A DNA stretch of 64,000 bases from Puteibacter caeruleilacunae (GCA_005217565.1 SJCO01000003.1:310001-374000); one strand, 5' to 3'. Shown: positions 26,299 through 35,458, numbered from the stretch's first letter. A program made the numbers and translations. Notes: generated by a model from the sequence alone, not told the origin.

Positions 26299-29226
26299 AT
26301 GAAACAGGAATTTATTATAGCATTAACTGAACACCGCGTGCTGGGCTATATCCTGGCACCATATCTCATCCGAAAAGTAGAGGATAGAAGCTTTTATACA
26401 ATTAATAAGCTTGTACGTGAACATGATATCAACAGCCTCGACTATGATTTCTCAAGTGAAGAACGTAAAATAATTCACTACATTGAGAATTATAGCGACG
26501 AAAGGCTGTCAAAGAAATTCTCACCAAAGAAAGGGTTGCAGAATTTCTTTCAAGATATTGATGACACTTACTTTCATACAACAATTACTCCATATATTGA
26601 GCAGCAAATATTTCAAGCCATACAATTAATTGGAGCCAATAACATTCGCTTATTTTTAAAGGCATCGAAATACATCAACCTCTATGATGAAGATCTGATC
26701 CAGATCATGTCAACCGAAGGAACAGCAACCTTTAATTTTCAACGTTTCTTCGATGGCATACGCTATAATTTACAGTTATTCCACAACAGCAAGGAGATCA
26801 ACTTCAAACAAAAAAAGGTGATCATGCTTACCAACAGTCCGTGTACACTGGTATCTAATGGTAAGTTATACACTTTTTCAAAACTTAAAGGGAAAAACCT
26901 ATTCCCATTTCTAACGAAACCTTTCATTACCATCCCTAAGAATGTTGAAGATAAATACTTCAGAACATTTGTTTTGAATACAATTAGAGATCACCAGGTA
27001 ACAGCCCAAGGTTTTAGTATTGAAGAAACAGTTCCTAGGAAAAAAACATTCTTAACCATCAATACTGTTGATGGTTACCCTGCGTTGCAATTGAAGTTTA
27101 GATATGGTAATCGAGAGTTCAATGCTTGTGAGCAAAGTGATGATTCGGTATACCTACAGGTTATACAAGATGACTATCGTTTTTTCAAATTCAAGAAAGA
27201 TCTAAAATGGGAGAAAACGACCATTGAATGGCTTGAGGAAAGAGGGATGACTTGTGGAGAACATACCCTTTGTCCAAAGAGTTCAGAGAAACTACCACCC
27301 GAAGAACTTTACTACCGTTCGATGGATTGGTTAAATGAACATCGAGAGGCACTTGAACAGAATGATATTCATATTTCGCATCGAACTACTGAAAGAAAAT
27401 ACTTCGTTGGTGAGCAAAAACTTACGTTGGAAGTTAAAAGTATTGACGATTGGTTTGATATCTATGCAAAGGTTCAGTTTGGTGAATTTTTCATACCATT
27501 CATTCGATTGAAGAAACACATATTAGCTGGCATTAGAGAGTTTGAACTTCCTAATGGTGAAATTGCAATTTTACCGGAAGAATGGTTTAAACGCTATAAG
27601 GACCTGCTTCCATTTAGTGAAGAACTAGGAGAAACGTTACGTTTCCAAAAGCATCATTTTAATCTTCTACAGGATAATTTAACAGGAATAGACAAAAAGT
27701 ATAAAGAGAAGTTTGAACAGCTAAGTAAAGAAAACGCCAAAGTTGAAGCCGAAGTTCCAGCAGGAATTAATGCATCACTAAGAAACTATCAGGCCGAAGG
27801 TTTCTCTTGGATGTATCAATTAAGAAATAATAATTTCGGCGGTTGTTTAGCGGATGACATGGGACTTGGAAAAACAATCCAAACCCTTACATTGCTGCAA
27901 AAAGTAAGCAGTCCCCGTGCTGAATTAGTTAGCAGTGATTCAAATGGTTCTACCTTATTTGCAGAAGAAGCACAGCAAGAGATACAACCAGCATCACTAG
28001 TAATTGTTCCTACTTCGTTAGTCCACAACTGGAATAACGAGATTGCCAAGTTCACACCTGAATTAAAATGTTACAAACATGTTGGGATCAACCGAAAGAA
28101 AGCCTTAAACATAGATGCTCTCATTAACGGTTACGATATCATTTTAACAACGTACGGCACAATCCGTAATGACTATCAGCTATTTGAGAATCATACTTTT
28201 CACTATATCATCCTAGATGAGAGTCAGTACATTAAAAATCCTACATCAAAAATATATCAGGCAGTAATTCGCTTACAATCGAACCATAGACTAGTACTAA
28301 CGGGCACACCTATTGAGAACTCTCTAAGTGATCTCTGGTCGCAGGTAAACTTCCTGAATAAAGATCTATTAGGTAGTCTGGCTTTCTTTAAACGTGAATT
28401 TATTGTTCCTATCGAGAAGAAGAACGATGAAGAAAAGCAACAACAACTGCAAAGTTTAATCCATCCATTCATTCTCAGAAGAACAAAAGAGGAGGTTGCC
28501 AAGGATCTCCCTCCTATCACACATCAAACAAGGCATTGTGTGATGACACCTGATCAGAAATCAAAATACGAAGAGGAGAAATCTCAGATCAGAAACTCAA
28601 TTCTTCAAAACATCGAAAGTCACGGTATCCAAAAATCAGCACTACTCGTTCTACAGGGCCTAACGAAGTTACGTCAGTTAGCGAATCACCCGATGATGAT
28701 TGACGCAGAAACGAACATGGATTCAGGAAAATTCAACGAGATTATCCGCGCCATGAGCAACCTAATGGCAGAAAACCACAAGGTATTGGTATTCTCTTCA
28801 TTTGTTAAGCACCTGGAAATACTCGAAAATGCATTTCAAAAGAAGAAATGGAAGACGGCCATATTAACAGGACAAACCAGAGACCGTGAAGAAGCCGTAA
28901 GAGATTTTCAGGAAAACGATGATACCAGAATCTTTTTGATTTCATTAAAAGCAGGAGGAGTAGGATTAAATCTAATATCGGCCGACTATGTATTTATTGT
29001 TGATCCTTGGTGGAATCCAGCTGCAGAAAATCAAGCCATCAATCGAGCACATCGTATAGGTCAGGATAAGAAAGTATTTGTATACCGCTTTATATCCAAG
29101 GATACCATTGAAGAAAAGATACAGGTGCTAAAAGAAAAGAAATCACAATTATCAGAGAAGTTCATTAATTCGAACAATCCATTTAATGCGATTGACAAGG
29201 ATGAATTAATTGGACTGTTTGAATAA
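26299..29226 (+). CDS. SNF2-family DEAD/DEAH-box ATPase
   Basis: The 975-residue protein has an N-terminal half of about 480 residues without a recognised domain. The SNF2 motor then starts near residue 485 (LRNYQAEGFSWMYQL): Walker A DDMGLGKTIQT near residue 517, Walker B DESQ near 638, then LTGTPIENSLSDLWSQVNFL, a C-terminal RecA lobe with LTGQTRDREEAVRDFQ, SLKAGGVGLNL and DPWWNPAAENQAINRAHRIGQ. Such bacterial Swi2/Snf2 ATPases translocate on DNA, often helping RNA polymerase recycling or repair. The 46-bp gap to the SUI1 gene suggests cotranscription. Confidence 0.92.
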   Translation: MKQEFIIALTEHRVLGYILAPYLIRKVEDRSFYTINKLVREHDINSLDYDFSSEERKIIHYIENYSDERLSKKFSPKKGLQNFFQDIDDTYFHTTITPYIEQQIFQAIQLIGANNIRLFLKASKYINLYDEDLIQIMSTEGTATFNFQRFFDGIRYNLQLFHNSKEINFKQKKVIMLTNSPCTLVSNGKLYTFSKLKGKNLFPFLTKPFITIPKNVEDKYFRTFVLNTIRDHQVTAQGFSIEETVPRKKTFLTINTVDGYPALQLKFRYGNREFNACEQSDDSVYLQVIQDDYRFFKFKKDLKWEKTTIEWLEERGMTCGEHTLCPKSSEKLPPEELYYRSMDWLNEHREALEQNDIHISHRTTERKYFVGEQKLTLEVKSIDDWFDIYAKVQFGEFFIPFIRLKKHILAGIREFELPNGEIAILPEEWFKRYKDLLPFSEELGETLRFQKHHFNLLQDNLTGIDKKYKEKFEQLSKENAKVEAEVPAGINASLRNYQAEGFSWMYQLRNNNFGGCLADDMGLGKTIQTLTLLQKVSSPRAELVSSDSNGSTLFAEEAQQEIQPASLVIVPTSLVHNWNNEIAKFTPELKCYKHVGINRKKALNIDALINGYDIILTTYGTIRNDYQLFENHTFHYIILDESQYIKNPTSKIYQAVIRLQSNHRLVLTGTPIENSLSDLWSQVNFLNKDLLGSLAFFKREFIVPIEKKNDEEKQQQLQSLIHPFILRRTKEEVAKDLPPITHQTRHCVMTPDQKSKYEEEKSQIRNSILQNIESHGIQKSALLVLQGLTKLRQLANHPMMIDAETNMDSGKFNEIIRAMSNLMAENHKVLVFSSFVKHLEILENAFQKKKWKTAILTGQTRDREEAVRDFQENDDTRIFLISLKAGGVGLNLISADYVFIVDPWWNPAAENQAINRAHRIGQDKKVFVYRFISKDTIEEKIQVLKEKKSQLSEKFINSNNPFNAIDKDELIGLFE

Positions 29227-29230
29227 AAAG

Positions 29231-29263
29231 ATCTCTTCCCTCTGCCTTCGGAAGGGAAGAGAT
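29231..29263. terminator. Hairpin after the SNF2 gene
   Basis: An eleven-base stem (29231-29241 with 29253-29263), five bases past the SNF2 stop codon. The better U-tract is on the minus strand, so it may act in both directions between converging transcripts. Confidence 0.65.
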
Positions 29264-29438
29264 AAAAGTCTGTTGAATGAGTCCCGTATAATTAACACAA
29301 CTTATTTATAAGCACGAGATGGTGGCAGGATCGATGGAAAAATCAAGGATTTATGTGGACGAATTGAGGGCATAGTAGTGTGAGTACCACACCTTGATTT
29401 TCCTTGATACTAGGGACCCATCCAACAGATAAAATTGT

Positions 29439-30959
29439 TTATATTTTAATGCCCCAAAATGGCATTTCTCCATCTGCAACAATCAATGAACGACCATTAT
29501 TGTCAACATCATTTTCATCATTTTCATCTAACGCGATTCTCTGTATATTTCTCTGCTCTGTTCCGGTATTATTGGTGTTCACAAAAATTATACTTCCTCC
29601 TGTCACTGAGAATCGAGGATTTATATCATTAGTGCCTAAAGGTTTCTGTGTAGATAAGTCCTCCTCCTCCGCAGTAGCTAACGTTTTAAGGAAAATATGT
29701 ACATCCAACTGCCTTCCATCTGTCGATTGTAGTTCACTCATATCTCTGGTATACAGAAGTTGCTTTCCATCGATTGAAAATGAAGGTTCTCCAATATGGC
29801 CAGGCAAATTATCCACTAGCATTTCAAAATTACTCCCATCACCATCCATCATATAAATCTCGGAGTCATAGGACTTCTCTCCAACAGTCTCCACTAAGAT
29901 CTTACCCGTATACTTATTCCAGTCACGTGCAATAAAGTGTCGACCTTCAGGAGCAGTCTTGATTAACTTCAAATCCGTTCCATCCTTCTTGATAGAATAC
30001 AACTTACTATATGACGAGAATAGTATCCGCTTCCCATCGGGTGACCAACAAATTCCCTCTCCATTGTTGAAATAGCCTTCATTCGGAAGATCCGTTACTC
30101 TCTGCACATTTTTACCATCTCTATCACATGTGTAAATATGATGATCCCCATCTGCATTTGAAGTATAAAGCAACTGATCAACATATTGAGGATTAATTAG
30201 AGGAAACCAGTTTCTATTGTTAGAAAACTTTGTCAATTGAGCTACCTGATCTCCATTTATATCTGTCGCCATTAACTGATAATTTCCATCTACTTTTCTC
30301 GCAAAAACTATTTCCAGACTCCGGGCACTTAACGTCCGAAAACTCCAGGTATCACTTTTCCATGTTTTATCATCTTTATTAGCTACCACATACCAGTGGT
30401 ATGTGGTATTCGAAAAAAGGCCCGACACCGTATATGTTGTATCCTCAAGATTCTCTACTATTAAGGTCTTATCAATAGCATCCTGATCAAACATAAATAC
30501 ATCATAGGTCACATTCTCAATTTTCTCAATTTCCGTGTGCCAGCTCAAATCTATTGCTACATCTGTATCCGCCATTCCATCTACCGGAGCAGGAATAGAA
30601 AAAATCACAGAACCTTGCAATTCTTCTTTCTCTAAAGTAAATTCAACTGTAGATGTCTCATCCTCCAGTACTTTTACTGAAATACTGGCTTGAATATAAT
30701 CCTTCAATGATGCAGCTACTGTAACATCTCCTAAAGGCACTTTATTCAATGTAAACATTCCCTCGGCATCAGTAAGTACTGCAGCACTAGCTGGTGTGGT
30801 AGATATACTCACTCCTTCCAACGGAGTATTATCGGAAGCACTCAGTACAACTCCCTGGATTGACCCAAAAAGCTCTACGTCAAGGGTACTATCTTCGCAT
30901 CCCCATAGACCGATCGACAATACCATCAATATGATTATTTTAAATTTAACGCGGTTCAT
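29439..30959 (-). CDS. Lipoprotein with CarboxypepD-like, Fn3-like and TolB-like propeller domains; last gene of the curli operon
   Basis: The 506-residue protein has a lipobox (LWGC, Cys21). A carboxypeptidase-regulatory-like domain follows (about 31-110, GSIQGVVLSASDNTPLEGVSI), then an Fn3-like segment (about 118-210, ending TTYHWYVVANKDDKTWKSD), then a six-bladed TolB-like propeller (about 212-506, with repeats such as QLLYTSNADGDHHIYTCDRDG and GICWSPDGKRILFSSYS). Its ATG overlaps the csgG stop by four bases (ATGA), indicating translational coupling. No counterpart exists in the E. coli csg operons. It may anchor, recognise or chaperone the fibre at the surface; that is inference. Confidence 0.8.
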   Translation of the reverse strand: MNRVKFKIIILMVLSIGLWGCEDSTLDVELFGSIQGVVLSASDNTPLEGVSISTTPASAAVLTDAEGMFTLNKVPLGDVTVAASLKDYIQASISVKVLEDETSTVEFTLEKEELQGSVIFSIPAPVDGMADTDVAIDLSWHTEIEKIENVTYDVFMFDQDAIDKTLIVENLEDTTYTVSGLFSNTTYHWYVVANKDDKTWKSDTWSFRTLSARSLEIVFARKVDGNYQLMATDINGDQVAQLTKFSNNRNWFPLINPQYVDQLLYTSNADGDHHIYTCDRDGKNVQRVTDLPNEGYFNNGEGICWSPDGKRILFSSYSKLYSIKKDGTDLKLIKTAPEGRHFIARDWNKYTGKILVETVGEKSYDSEIYMMDGDGSNFEMLVDNLPGHIGEPSFSIDGKQLLYTRDMSELQSTDGRQLDVHIFLKTLATAEEEDLSTQKPLGTNDINPRFSVTGGSIIFVNTNNTGTEQRNIQRIALDENDENDVDNNGRSLIVADGEMPFWGIKI

Positions 30960-32371
30960 TGCTCTGATTTTTTAGGATTATTTCTTTTTTTCTTACCTAG
31001 GTAAAAATTCACCCCTAGTTTTAACCCATAGTAGGTATCAAAGTACCGTCCCTGGTTTGCCGTATCATAGTTATCATCAAATAGTAAATTATAGTATCCA
31101 CTGAACTGAATACCTACTTTATTGCGAATCAAATATTCTACCCCCACTTCTGTATTCCCCTGGAAATAAACTGTTTTTGGTGGTGCATCTACCTTCTTAT
31201 TTTCGAGATTAATCATCGCACCTGCACCTACTGACAGATAGGGTGAGAAAGTGTATTTGGGTGTTAAAAAACACTTCATATTCAGGGTTGGAGCAATATA
31301 AGTATTCTCAAACAATTCTGGATATTGTAGCTTTCCGTAGGCACTCTGCAACTCCAACTGCCACGTATCAGTAAAACGATAACCAAACCGAAGTTCTCCC
31401 ATTGGCTGTACATCACCATAACCATAGTCTCCTCGATACTCTTGTCCTGCAACTCCAGCACCAATTACCCATTCAGGTTTACGATCGTTCTCAATTTTAC
31501 GACCAAATTGATCCATTGCCATATTGGCATCTTTCTCCAAATCATATTTTACAAAAGCCATTGCTGTAGAATCTGCAGGATTCTTCAGGCTCCACAACTT
31601 ACCTCTCACTCCTTCAAGAATCATACTTTCAACAGCCTTTTCAATAGCCTCAGTCACAGCCATCTCGGTTGGTTCATTATAGGTAAATCCTACTTCTGCT
31701 TCTAACAAGCGCTCAGTCTTTACATACTTAAAAATACCGGCTTTCATTTCTTGTGACAATAGCGACTTTGTACAATAAACTGTCTTTAGTACCTGTCCAT
31801 TGCTTGTAGACACAGCACGCAGATAAACAGTAACACGATCTTCCCTATACTGACCAGAACCTCCTACTCCAAAATACCTTAATCCTACTCCACCCGTTAG
31901 TATATTTGTCTCATATGAGATTATCCCTCCTTCCAAGATCACTCCAGCATAAAGTAAAGGAGGTATTCCTGGATCCTCTCCATTTGCATATTGCGTGCGA
32001 CTCGAACGAATGATCTTCCTCTCATTCAATAAATTACCTAAATTTTCTCGCTCTATTGGAATAAACCAATTTGATTCTTCCAAAGCTCGTATTAGGATCG
32101 TTGTTGCTCCTTGAGTAACTGCAGTCGACCAGTTAGATCCCATTTCTGACGGCTTATATTGCCCTGTTTGATCTCTAAATTTGTACACCGCAGCAACCAC
32201 TTTTTGTTGTGGTTCAGGCAGTGCCAGGAGTTCTTTTTTCACCGGTGTTTCAGGACCCAACCGAGCCCTTGAAGTCATCAAGGGTCGGTGCAAAGTGGGT
32301 CCACAACCGACCAAAAAAACACCTAAAGCTGCGATTGCAAGCAGCTTCCTGTTGGAAATTATGCTAATCAT
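30956..32371 (-). CDS. csgG: CsgG-type curli secretion channel fused to a C-terminal beta-barrel
   Basis: The 471-residue lipoprotein has lipobox LVGC (Cys23). Residues about 23-262 match CsgG: KVVAAVYKFRDQTGQYKPS, FIPIERENLGNLLNERKIIR, YAGVILEGGIISYETN, GGVGLRYFGVGGSGQYREDRVTVYLRAV written across about 160-187, and KTERLLEAEVGFT. E. coli CsgG is 277 residues and ends here. After a linker, about 299-471 is an outer-membrane barrel-like domain (amphipathic strands such as YLSVGAGAMINLENK and LKLGVNFYLGKKKR). CsgG assembles a nonameric pore for curlin export. The added barrel is a Bacteroidota-type extension of unknown purpose. Confidence 0.88.
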   Translation of the reverse strand: MISIISNRKLLAIAALGVFLVGCGPTLHRPLMTSRARLGPETPVKKELLALPEPQQKVVAAVYKFRDQTGQYKPSEMGSNWSTAVTQGATTILIRALEESNWFIPIERENLGNLLNERKIIRSSRTQYANGEDPGIPPLLYAGVILEGGIISYETNILTGGVGLRYFGVGGSGQYREDRVTVYLRAVSTSNGQVLKTVYCTKSLLSQEMKAGIFKYVKTERLLEAEVGFTYNEPTEMAVTEAIEKAVESMILEGVRGKLWSLKNPADSTAMAFVKYDLEKDANMAMDQFGRKIENDRKPEWVIGAGVAGQEYRGDYGYGDVQPMGELRFGYRFTDTWQLELQSAYGKLQYPELFENTYIAPTLNMKCFLTPKYTFSPYLSVGAGAMINLENKKVDAPPKTVYFQGNTEVGVEYLIRNKVGIQFSGYYNLLFDDNYDTANQGRYFDTYYGLKLGVNFYLGKKKRNNPKKSEQ

Positions 32372-32559
32372 TGGTGGTTTCTTTTTGAATTAATAAACAC
32401 AAAGAATTACATCTCAGTGATCCAAGATCCATTTTATCAGATCTAAAATCCTGATAGCTCATCAGTTCTTCAATATCAATATTCCATTATTTTATAATGG
32501 CCACCCTACTAGCTCGTATACAAAAACCATTGACCATTAATAAGCGAAGAGAGCAGGTA

Positions 32560-32991
32560 TTAAATCTCAGGAATTAATACCTGCGACGATGATCCTGTTT
32601 TTACATCTTTAATGTTGATATACACCCCCCGACTGGTTTCACCAACTTCTATCTGATAATCTCCCAACAAATAATTGCCTTTCTCTAATCCCTCTGAACC
32701 TAGCTGCTCGTCAATTATTCGCCTACGTAATTCATCCATTACAGCTCTATTCAAATCGTCTGCAAAAGCCGCAACAGGATCTTCTTCATCAAAGAAGCTA
32801 GAAGAAGATGTTTGCGTAGTATGATTATTCTGAGCGTTGGCTGATGCCATCAACCAGGAATGATTAAATGAATCTCCTCCGAACGCCGGATTTACAGGCT
32901 TGTAAACAAAATCCTGTGCATGAAGATCCACACCTAACAATCCAACCAGGCTTATCAATAAACCTGTTATAAATAATAATTTTACCCTCAT
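32560..32991 (-). CDS. csgF: CsgF-type curli assembly factor
   Basis: The 143-residue protein has a signal peptide ending DLHAQ. The mature start DFVYKPVNPAFGGDSFNHSW is the CsgF signature, the peptide that inserts into the CsgG pore and forms its second constriction. The C-terminal half (GNYLLGDYQIEVGETSRGV to LIPEI) matches the extracellular head of the family. It is placed between csgE and csgG as expected. CsgF couples the secretion pore to the surface nucleator. Confidence 0.9.
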   Translation of the reverse strand: MRVKLLFITGLLISLVGLLGVDLHAQDFVYKPVNPAFGGDSFNHSWLMASANAQNNHTTQTSSSSFFDEEDPVAAFADDLNRAVMDELRRRIIDEQLGSEGLEKGNYLLGDYQIEVGETSRGVYINIKDVKTGSSSQVLIPEI

Positions 32992-33002
32992 AACATTTTC
33001 TT

Positions 33003-33599
33003 TTAAAAGATTCCGTTACCTATTTGGTCTTCATTCCCCAACATCTTCATAATTGCATCATAATTGGCGATAAATTGTGCACATCGCCCCATAGCTTGCT
33101 GACATAATGCTTCAATAACTGCTGATCGAGATTGGAGCATTGATTCAAACACCTTGGTGTCATTAATTGTAATCTGCAATTGTGTAGTAGAGGCTCGATA
33201 TGGTTTCTCTGTGATTGTAATCGTATAACTACGCTCCTTATTAGGAGTAGACCAATCGGTAATAAATTTTTCATAAAAATCACGTCCTGCCTTAGTTTTC
33301 GTTTCATCAACTATCAACTCATTTATTTCCATCTCGATTTCGGCATCTGATTTTGTCTTTTTCTTACTGTTCATTAATTGCTCCACAATATTTTTCAGCG
33401 CCTCAGGAGCAGGTTTGAACTTTTTGATCGCCGTAGAATCATTCACAATTGAATCTTTAGTCTGTGCACTTGCTGTAACTATAATTCCAGCCATTAGCAC
33501 GACAACAAACAATACCTTTTTTGCTAAGGAAAATTTCTTTTCCACCAAGTACCATTTCCAACAGTGTCGGTGACTATTATGGGTGTTCAATTGATCCAT
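33003..33599 (-). CDS. csgE: CsgE-type periplasmic curli adaptor
   Basis: The protein is 198 residues from the ATG at 33599. The first 24 residues precede a hydrophobic signal (KKVLFVVVLMAGIIVTASAQ), so the real start could be a downstream GTG or TTG. The CsgE core is clear: ELIVDETKTKAGRDFYEKF, then YTITITEKPYRASTTQLQI and AVIEALCQQAMGRCAQFI. CsgE caps the CsgG pore and delivers curlin. It overlaps the upstream curlin-repeat gene by 23 bases and precedes csgF by 11. Confidence 0.87.
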   Translation of the reverse strand: MDQLNTHNSHRHCWKWYLVEKKFSLAKKVLFVVVLMAGIIVTASAQTKDSIVNDSTAIKKFKPAPEALKNIVEQLMNSKKKTKSDAEIEMEINELIVDETKTKAGRDFYEKFITDWSTPNKERSYTITITEKPYRASTTQLQITINDTKVFESMLQSRSAVIEALCQQAMGRCAQFIANYDAIMKMLGNEDQIGNGIF

Positions 33600-34095
33600 T
33601 GTTTATGATTAACTTCATACCTACCCCTTTCTGTGTAATCATCAGTTTTGGATAGTGGTTACCATTTTCATTAACCGTTACTTCGTGGAAACTTCCCTGC
33701 TGGAATATTGCATGCATTAAACTTCCAGAAAGATCTTGTTTTGCACGATTTTTATAGCCATCCTGAACAACATAGTTCTCAATTTGAGGTCCATGCATGT
33801 TGGTCAGAATCTCGTTCTCATCGCCATCCTGAATAGCGACCATCTCATTCCCTGAATTATATTGTTTTATTGAAATAGTGTTCTTGTTGCCATGTTGCAA
33901 TAAGAATAGTTTATTTCGACACTCAGTATGTTGATCTAATTGCAAATTCAAAGGTTCCAAATATTGCTGAGTCACCTCTTGAATAAATAGCTCTTTGCTC
34001 CAATCTGTTATTATTTCTTCTTCGCCATCTTGAGCCAAACAATTGAAACAACTAATTGAGGTCACAACTAGGAATAATGTCAATAATCTTTTCAT
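33577..34095 (-). CDS. Minor curlin-repeat protein (CsgB-like nucleator candidate)
   Basis: The 172-residue protein has a signal peptide ending FNCLAQ. After about 40 residues it shows four to five degenerate curlin repeats of the Q-x-G-x-x-N type: LFLLQHGNKNTISIKQYNSG, EMVAIQDGDENEILTN, YVVQDGYKNRAKQD, AIFQQGSFHEVTVNENGN. The C-terminal MITQKGVGMKLIINNGS resembles the ends of CsgB repeats. Short length and fewer repeats than the neighbouring curlin suggest the nucleator role, but CsgB identity is inferred from position and pattern only. Confidence 0.72.
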   Translation of the reverse strand: MKRLLTLFLVVTSISCFNCLAQDGEEEIITDWSKELFIQEVTQQYLEPLNLQLDQHTECRNKLFLLQHGNKNTISIKQYNSGNEMVAIQDGDENEILTNMHGPQIENYVVQDGYKNRAKQDLSGSLMHAIFQQGSFHEVTVNENGNHYPKLMITQKGVGMKLIINNGSIEHP

Positions 34096-34164
34096 CTACT
34101 ATTAAATTAATCCTATTAATCAAACAAGAATTCAATTCTTGATTCTTCAATATATCTATTACAT

Positions 34165-34202
34165 AAATAATCAGAGAAAAAAAAATTCTTCTCTGATTAT
34201 TT
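34165..34202 (-). terminator. AT-rich hairpin between the two curlin genes (possible attenuator)
   Basis: A perfect 14-base stem (34165-34178 with 34189-34202) and a 10-base loop lie 11 bases past the major curlin stop. No U-run follows on the minus strand. It could partially terminate transcription or protect the 3' end of the major curlin mRNA. Confidence 0.55.
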
Positions 34203-34213
34203 CATTATTTCTT

Positions 34214-35458
34214 CTAGTGCTGATGAATCCAACTCTTATTATCATGTCCTCGTTGCTGAACTCTAACAACGCCATAACCTTCACTTATTACATCAGATTC
34301 ATTATCTCTTCCCATCTGTAATACTTGTGCAAAATTGTGATCATCAAATTGCTTAATATCAACATCATTGTCACAACCAACTTGGAATACACCCCAAGTT
34401 ATTTCACCTCTCATCAATAATCTACAGCAGTCTGTTTCTACACAAGGCATACAACCAACAAAGTTGTCATCACCTTCCTGTAAAACAACAGCTTTATTAC
34501 CTTCTCCTCTTTTCTGATTGATAGTCGCCTGGTTATCATCCCCTATTTGAGTAGTTTTGGCATATTGATCCCTACTTGATTGAACAGTTAATGCTTTATT
34601 ATCATCTCCATCTTGAATTTGAGTTGCTTCATTATCTTCTGGATTAACAACTCCTCCGCGACCATGAACAGTTGTCTGAAGAATTACTGCAGTATTATCA
34701 TCACCATCCTGATCCTGTTTTGCAAAATTCTTATATCCGAAATCTTGTCTTATATACGCAATATTGTCATCACCATCTTGATATTGATAAGCTTTATTGT
34801 TATGATCACTTCCTTTCTCCATGCTATTAAATTGATGAACTATTGCCACATTATCATCACCAATTTGCTCTTGAAAAGCGTAATCGTTAATATCAACAAA
34901 ACCACCACATCTATATCCTCGTGGAGACATCTGCTTAATACAAGCAAAGTTATCCTCTCCATCTTGTGTTTGTTTTGCATAGTTTTCTGCACCTTGCTGT
35001 AAAATTAACGCAAGATTGTCATCACCTTTTTGCTCTTGATATGCATCATTCTCCTTACCTTTCTGCCAGATAATTGCTCTATTGTCATCACCTGAGCCTT
35101 CCTGATACTGCTTAGCATAGTTATCATGGCCTCTTTGCCAAACGATGGCCAGATTATGCTTTCCTCCAACTTGTTCTTGTTTTGCTTCATTTCCCATTCC
35201 TCGTTGCCATGCTGAGGCATAATTAAACTTAGACATGTCAAATTTACAAGGAGAGCAAGGTGGTTCCCAATAGAAGTCTTCCTCACAGAAGTTAGTAAAA
35301 CATGGAGGCATTTCTTCAAATTCTGGCATATACCAATAATTTTCCCATGGTGGAGGTACACATGGATCTCCTGGATCTTGTGGAGGACAACAATCACCAT
35401 TTGCATATACTGCAGCTCCTAGTGCCATAACCACGATTAACATTAATAATTTTTTCAT
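34214..35458 (-). CDS. Major curlin-type amyloid subunit with Cys/Pro-rich head (CsgA-like)
   Basis: The 414-residue protein has a signal peptide ending AAVYA. It is followed by a Cys/Pro-rich segment of about 60 residues (DCCPPQDPGDPCVPPPW, then CFTNFC and PPCSPCK). From residue about 80 come roughly 13 curlin repeats of 22 residues, consensus N-x-A-x-Q-x-Q-x-G-x-x-N-x-A-x-x-x-Q-x-G. Many turns read GDDN (QDGDDN). E. coli CsgA has five repeats and no cysteine; this one has 14 cysteines, including a GCMPCVETDCC insertion near the 11th repeat. It should be exported through CsgG and polymerise as surface amyloid. Confidence 0.88.
   Translation of the reverse strand: MKKLLMLIVVMALGAAVYANGDCCPPQDPGDPCVPPPWENYWYMPEFEEMPPCFTNFCEEDFYWEPPCSPCKFDMSKFNYASAWQRGMGNEAKQEQVGGKHNLAIVWQRGHDNYAKQYQEGSGDDNRAIIWQKGKENDAYQEQKGDDNLALILQQGAENYAKQTQDGEDNFACIKQMSPRGYRCGGFVDINDYAFQEQIGDDNVAIVHQFNSMEKGSDHNNKAYQYQDGDDNIAYIRQDFGYKNFAKQDQDGDDNTAVILQTTVHGRGGVVNPEDNEATQIQDGDDNKALTVQSSRDQYAKTTQIGDDNQATINQKRGEGNKAVVLQEGDDNFVGCMPCVETDCCRLLMRGEITWGVFQVGCDNDVDIKQFDDHNFAQVLQMGRDNESDVISEGYGVVRVQQRGHDNKSWIHQH

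Noticed and set aside
29439-30959. Interpretation as TolB of the Tol-Pal system
   Set aside because: It is a lipoprotein with two extra N-terminal domains, sits in the curli operon, and no tolQRA or pal genes are nearby.
34214-35458. DNA repeats as a possible CRISPR array or tandem satellite
   Set aside because: The recurring atcatcaccatc motif is the codon-level trace of the GDDN turns in the curlin protein; spacing is irregular and coding.
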